NCBI RefSeq assembly: GCF_945859705.1
Contig: NC_079137.1
Coordinates: 75,352,277 to 75,416,276 of the forward strand
Source of the DNA: Episyrphus balteatus
Taxonomy: Eukaryota > Arthropoda > Insecta > Diptera > Syrphidae
Length of the DNA stretch: 64,000 bases
Direction: 5' to 3'
Below, piece after piece: positions 59,216 through 64,000 of this stretch. Within the stretch, counting starts at the first letter, position 1. Every line of letters begins with the position of its first letter. The notes under the pieces were generated by a model. The model had not been told where the DNA came from. It saw nothing but the letters and a program-made list of their open reading frames with translations, and made no database searches. Position numbers and translations under genes: made by a program.

Positions 59216-61700
59216 TTTTTGATTTTAAATCGAACGAATTGCTTCGTCATGCTTTCTTGCAACTCACCAAATGTTAGCAGTTGCGTTATAAGAAAAAATG
59301 TCACTTTCGTCAAAGTACCTACGTATGGCATTGGGCCCATCTAATCCTTTTATAAATATTCATTTGCCTCTTCTCCAATGAAGTACAGTTATTCTTTATT
59401 TTATTCACTTGTTTTGTTCAACTCTTGTGGCGCTTCAGAAATCTTCCGATAATAATGCATTACCACCTTCTTTTTCCTCCCACATTCTCAAATGCATATT
59501 CGATAGCATTCCACCATTGTGTATCCACCTTCATAACTGTAGTATATGCTCCTGTCAGACAAAAAGGCAATATGGGAGCGGTGGGTGAAGCATATGACGA
59601 TGATAATGGAGCACTCGCGTTTTAGTACGTGCAACTACCACGTGATGAAGAGAGCTTTCAGTATTATAGAGTATAGAAATGGCGCTACCTAACCTCTCTA
59701 TGAAGTGATTCCCAGTTTGACGGAATTTCAACTCGATTGAATCATATTCCATCATGCCAACTCCCTCAACAGCATCCAGAGCAACAACAACAACATCAAG
59801 GTGAGTGCAGAAAGAAAATCGAAATTGATTTCAATATGACGTGTGAGATTCTGCGAGTTCCTCTCTAATAACGGTAGTATATTCGATTTTGATTGTAATG
59901 AGATGCCTGATGGCGGATGAGCGTTCGTTCATGCTTCTCTTGTTGATTATGATTATATGCGAGAATGTGTAAACCAACATACCTACACCCGTCACACGTT
60001 TTCCATATATGTGTGATGTGGTTAAAAGGATTCCAATTGACACTTGACGTTTTTGGATTTGAATTCGGGTGGGTGATTAAAGTTGACATTAGCTCAAGGG
60101 ACCGATGTTGATTGCTCATTTGACAGATGGTTAGGGAATCTCTGCGTTTGACAGGATATACGTTAATATGTGCTTAGTTTTGGTTTCCGCGGGGTGTTTT
60201 CACTCGCTTTATGCCTCACATGACGTCTGATTCAATCAAGTGACATTTAATTAAAAACTCTTTGGATTTTCGGTTAAATGTTGAGGAAATTTAATGACGA
60301 ATTTAATATTAGGTCAGAAGGAAAAGGTTAGGAATTTCTAAAAGCTCTGCGTCACGCCCAACAAATTCACATCGAATTTAAACGTCAGACAACCTTTCAA
60401 AATAATATGAAATATGTTTCTCGCCCCCAACCAATCAACACACACCTCCAATTTCGATCTACATAAAATATAACTAAGATAGTTTGCAAAACCTTTTTGC
60501 ACGAAAGAGCGTGGAGCCACCTCAAACTATCTACACTTAATAATAAAGTCTGTGGTAAAATCTAACCACGTTCCATCGCGTGCCATTGCTGGTTTTCGCC
60601 TTTGTTTGGCTTCTGTCAATATCCATCATATCCGTCGAAGCGCGGAAACATTGCCATCTTTTGTGAGTTTCCCCCTTCCTTCTTCAAAAAACCATGATAA
60701 TCATGTCAATGTTTATGATGACGTGGTTGGAGCAATAAACTATATACACGTTCATTCTTCACCCAAACCCCACCACGTAGATATACATGAAGTGAGAAGC
60801 ATTAATTGGACATAAAAACTTTAGAGTTGTTCCCCAACGCAGAGATGAGCTATATAGAATGCGAGACATGGGAGGGCTTCTATGACTTAAGTAGCACTCA
60901 TCAACAGCAGAGCGGCAATGCTGTTGCATTATTGTCAGTTGTCACATCACATTGGAGGATGATGATGATGGTGGAATTTATGAAACGTCACTCATCACGC
61001 GGGACCCACCGATAAAAGTGGTGGTGAATGTCATATTCTGCGTGTGAAATGCAATCCTTTTTTCTATTTTGATACAAACTTTGTGGCTCTGTGCTGATGT
61101 TGATGGTTATGGAATGAAAAGAGGGTGTGTTTGTTTTTTTTTTAGGAGGATAGAGGAGGATGATGATGATGACAGTTGCAATGAAAATTGCAAGCACAAA
61201 TTGCATCAAGTGGAGAGATATAAAGTGCGAATGGAAGAGTTTGTCTCTCTTTGATTTTTTTATTATTTTTTGTGTTTTTCTTTTTTTTACAGAAAAAAAG
61301 GGGTGCATTTAATCCTATAACACTTTTATTGGTAGCAAGTGCAGATAAGTGTTGGAAAATATTATTTTATGATCCTCCATTTCTATCTATAACTAAAAAC
61401 ATAACAGTGGTGGAGAGATTTGTGTGTTTATTCATTGAACAAGCCTTTTAATAATTCGATGTAATCGCTGGGTTAGTTAATGTAGATAAATGTCATTTTG
61501 ACATTTGCCAAACTGTCACTCTGATCCGGATAAGAATAAGTATAAACTTTAAAAAGAAGAAAAACTACTTCTGGTTGCGAAGAATTATGAACGCATTCAA
61601 TGCAAACAATCTCAACTTCGTTCTCACTCCTTATAAATAAGTAAAGTCGGTCCAAAAGTACCTTGTCATCGTCAATAGAAGTCAGAAATTTTGTAAGGTG
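59216..61700. other. Non-coding stretch with short simple repeats
   Basis: CAA repeats (59783-59794) and GAT repeats (61158-61171) are present. Several 60-106 codon frames exist, none recognisable. Confidence 0.4.
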
Positions 61701-61708
61701 TCCACATT

Positions 61709-61858
61709 GGCCTCGTTCTGCCGACTCATTTTGACATTTCTGTGTTGCTTGCTCACTTGCACTTTATGGTACATCTTGCCAAAAGAGTCAGAAAATTTTA
61801 AACTCATTTAAAATCATTCACATATGTAGCTGTCAAAATGAGTCAGCGGAGTGAGGCC
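61709..61858. mobile_element. Small foldback element, ~150 bp
   Basis: GGCCTCGTTCTGCCGACTCA at 61709 and TGAGTCAGCGGAGTGAGGCC ending at 61858 are inverted, with TTTTGACA/TGTCAAAA continuing both arms. About 24 of 28 arm positions agree. It is consistent with a short MITE. Confidence 0.65.
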
Positions 61859-61978
61859 TAAATGATTACGCGTCCAATTTTTTTTTAAATAAGTTTAAAA
61901 TTTCCTACCTCTTTTGGCTATCTCTTTCCCACCATGAATTGAGAAAATTGAACACAGCCTTGATAAAAATGGACACTT

Positions 61979-62120
61979 TCTCATGAGAACCGACCCATAA
62001 ACCGCGTCCGTCGAGTCTGTCATGTATGGGTCGGTTTTCATAAGAACTTGTTCATTTCATTTAACTGTCAGTTAAATCCCTCGACGTAACTGAAGCGATG
62101 GATTCTATGGGTTAGCTCCA
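61979..62120. repeat. Hairpin related to the nested element at 49.55 kb
   Basis: GAGAACCGACCCATA and TATGGGTCGGTTTTC form a hairpin at 61985-62040. GATGGATTCTATGGGTTAGC near 62097 resembles the right end of the 49551-50270 element. It is probably a decayed copy of the same family. Confidence 0.55.
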
Positions 62121-64000
62121 TTAGGATTGAGTCCAATGTGACACTATTATAAATAAGTACAGAGATAAGTATGTATCCTAACAAATGAAAGCGTTCAGTA
62201 TGAAACAGAGCTGTCATGGTTCTGTTTTTTTTGTCAATCAATGGTTCTGTTTGCTTTGCCAATCAGCAAATTTGAAGTAATCGTAAGCGAATTAAAAAGA
62301 AGACAAAACCTAACAAAGTTTATTATCCTGTGATGCAAATGTAAATGTCATGTCATTATAAACTACCGTTGAATTGAACCATTTAATTTCCCCCAATGAC
62401 TTTGGAAAAACCTTCAAAATCCAATTCGGTCTTATTTATGGTTACAAAACCTGCGGAAGCTGTCAATTAAAATTCAACTTAATATCATTTCGACGTTGTA
62501 CAAATGGTCTTTTTTTTGCATTCTTAAGCACCAACTGCGAACTCAATTATATTTGCTGAGTACTTCACTACTAACCAAAAGAAAAACCACCATTACTCTA
62601 AATTGACAGAAGTTTAATTTACTCTTCTACGCCACTGCTTCAAGTCACGAAAGCATTCTAAAAATCATTTCGCTCCACAGAGTTGGTAGTCCCCCAAGTT
62701 CTCAATCTCCCCATCCATACGGTTTACACCAAAAAAAATGATGTGCTGACTGTAGTTCTCCAACTATATCCACAACAACACCCACCACAGACACAGTAAA
62801 AACTATTAGGTACCCTCTCTCGTTTGCGGTGAAATGTTGTGGCTAAAAATATCCCATTATTTTCTAGACTGAAAATACAATTTTATGTGCGGTTTTATGC
62901 ACCTCGTTACGACCAAATCTCTCTATTATTTCTCTCCCTAGTTTCTATATGTATGTTTCATATAGTTGACATCGTTGTCAAGTAAAGTATAGAGAGAAGT
63001 AGAGAGTGTCGACATTGAGGACAGCAGCAACGGAATGGGATAACGTAACGTTTCGTCTTTCATGTGGCTAGCTAAAGCATACCAACCAACTCGTATACAT
63101 TATAGATTTACTGACTCTCATAACGAATGCCTTCACCACATACCTACATATAGTGACTTAGTGAGTGTTATTGGCTTTTTGGGGTCAAAATATAAACTTC
63201 AACATATATAAATTGTCCCGGAGGAGGTTGCATTTAATTAAAAAATGTGTCACTCAAGTAAGAGGTTCCTTCGTGTGGCGGTGATGGAGTCCTTTTTATT
63301 GTGTATCTTGTTTGTGGTTAGTGTGCTCTCTTTCGCACTGTTATTTTCTTTACAAATTGTACTGACCTACCTCATTTTTATATGACTTTATTGTTGTCTT
63401 ATGTCATTTTTTGACATTTACAAATTCAATATGGAACATTTTTGACATAAGAGAAATAATTACTTGTCATGAATAAATGCTTGCAAATCAATTTATCTGT
63501 CAATGGTTTTCTTTTTTTTTAAGTTTATTTTGTGAAAAATAAAAAAAATGAAATGAAAAACAAGGTGACAGAAACGCGTTAATACTCTCTGGTAAAAGTC
63601 ATACAACAACCACATCGCACAACATTATACACATAGCCCTGAACGTGGCATCCAGAGAGATGTTGACAAAGTGTCTGGAGCTTAATTACAATGTTTTCAG
63701 CGCGCGGACATGTTGTTTGGGTTGAACTCTTGTGGTAATTATGTGGATGGATGGATGAATGGATTCACATATGGGACATATATGAAAACTGTTGCAAATT
63801 AAGATGTGACACATGCAAGATGACATTACATTTTACAAGCAATTTATTTTTGAACAAGGTCATTTTATATTATTGTCTTTTGAATTATTTACAGTTATTT
63901 AGGTACTTATTGAGAAATTATAAGGAGAAGATTATTAAAATGACATTTATGATGCGTCATTGTAGTATAATGACGTAAGGTACTAAAAGATGCCTCAATT
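62121..64000. other. Non-coding stretch to the window end
   Basis: AT-rich sequence, with a less AT-biased part at 62690-63180. No repeats shared with the rest of the window and no credible exon are seen. Confidence 0.45.

Overview
This window reads as non-coding DNA from an arthropod nuclear genome, probably an insect and possibly a fly. That is an inference from the strong AT bias, the many A/T homopolymers, the density of small inverted-repeat DNA transposons and the absence of prokaryotic gene organisation. I could not recognise any protein-coding exon, tRNA or rRNA. The open frames present are short, low-complexity and AT-driven, or they are by-products of a tandem repeat. The window may be a large intron or an intergenic region.

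Layout from left to right. Positions 1-10246 are AT-rich and hold several dispersed repeat families: R2 with a 187-bp tandem repeat at about 1.9-2.8 kb, a foldback at 5.25-5.47 kb, and R1 at 5.84-6.57 kb. Positions 10247-13240 are a GC- and CpG-rich minisatellite of about 270 copies of an 11-bp unit. It has two main unit types and an internal 704-bp duplication. A degenerate 20-bp minisatellite occurs at 15.0-16.0 kb, again in inverted orientation at 20.65-21.99 kb, and a third time at 34.2-34.5 kb. A 2.44-kb hAT-like element with a perfect 8-bp target duplication lies at 18139-20575. Two adjacent hairpin transposons sit at 31.5-32.1 kb. Positions 37.5-38.55 kb hold a tandem array of about 200-bp dimers in which a tRNA-Lys-type primer-binding-site motif recurs at module junctions. 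Its inverted relative is at 51.2-51.8 kb. Positions 40.3-43.1 kb hold an element with nested foldbacks, a 14-bp minisatellite, and a hAT-like element inserted into that minisatellite. Positions 45.3-46.9 kb hold two elements with terminal inverted repeats. Positions 48505-50948 hold a second 2.44-kb hAT-like element, with a TTAA-flanked element nested inside it. The rest (51.8-64 kb) is AT-rich, with degenerate tandem repeats at 54.5, 56.6-57.8 and 58.9-59.2 kb and small foldbacks near 61.7-62.1 kb.

No gene pathway can be assembled here. The connected story is repeat biology: minisatellites, non-autonomous transposons placed by their target duplications, nested insertions, and repeats that appear at several loci in opposite orientations. 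The two observations most worth testing are the 11-bp array, whose common unit variant is a perfect match to the p53 half-site consensus and often occurs in pairs, and the arrays of tRNA-Lys primer-binding-site-like motifs.
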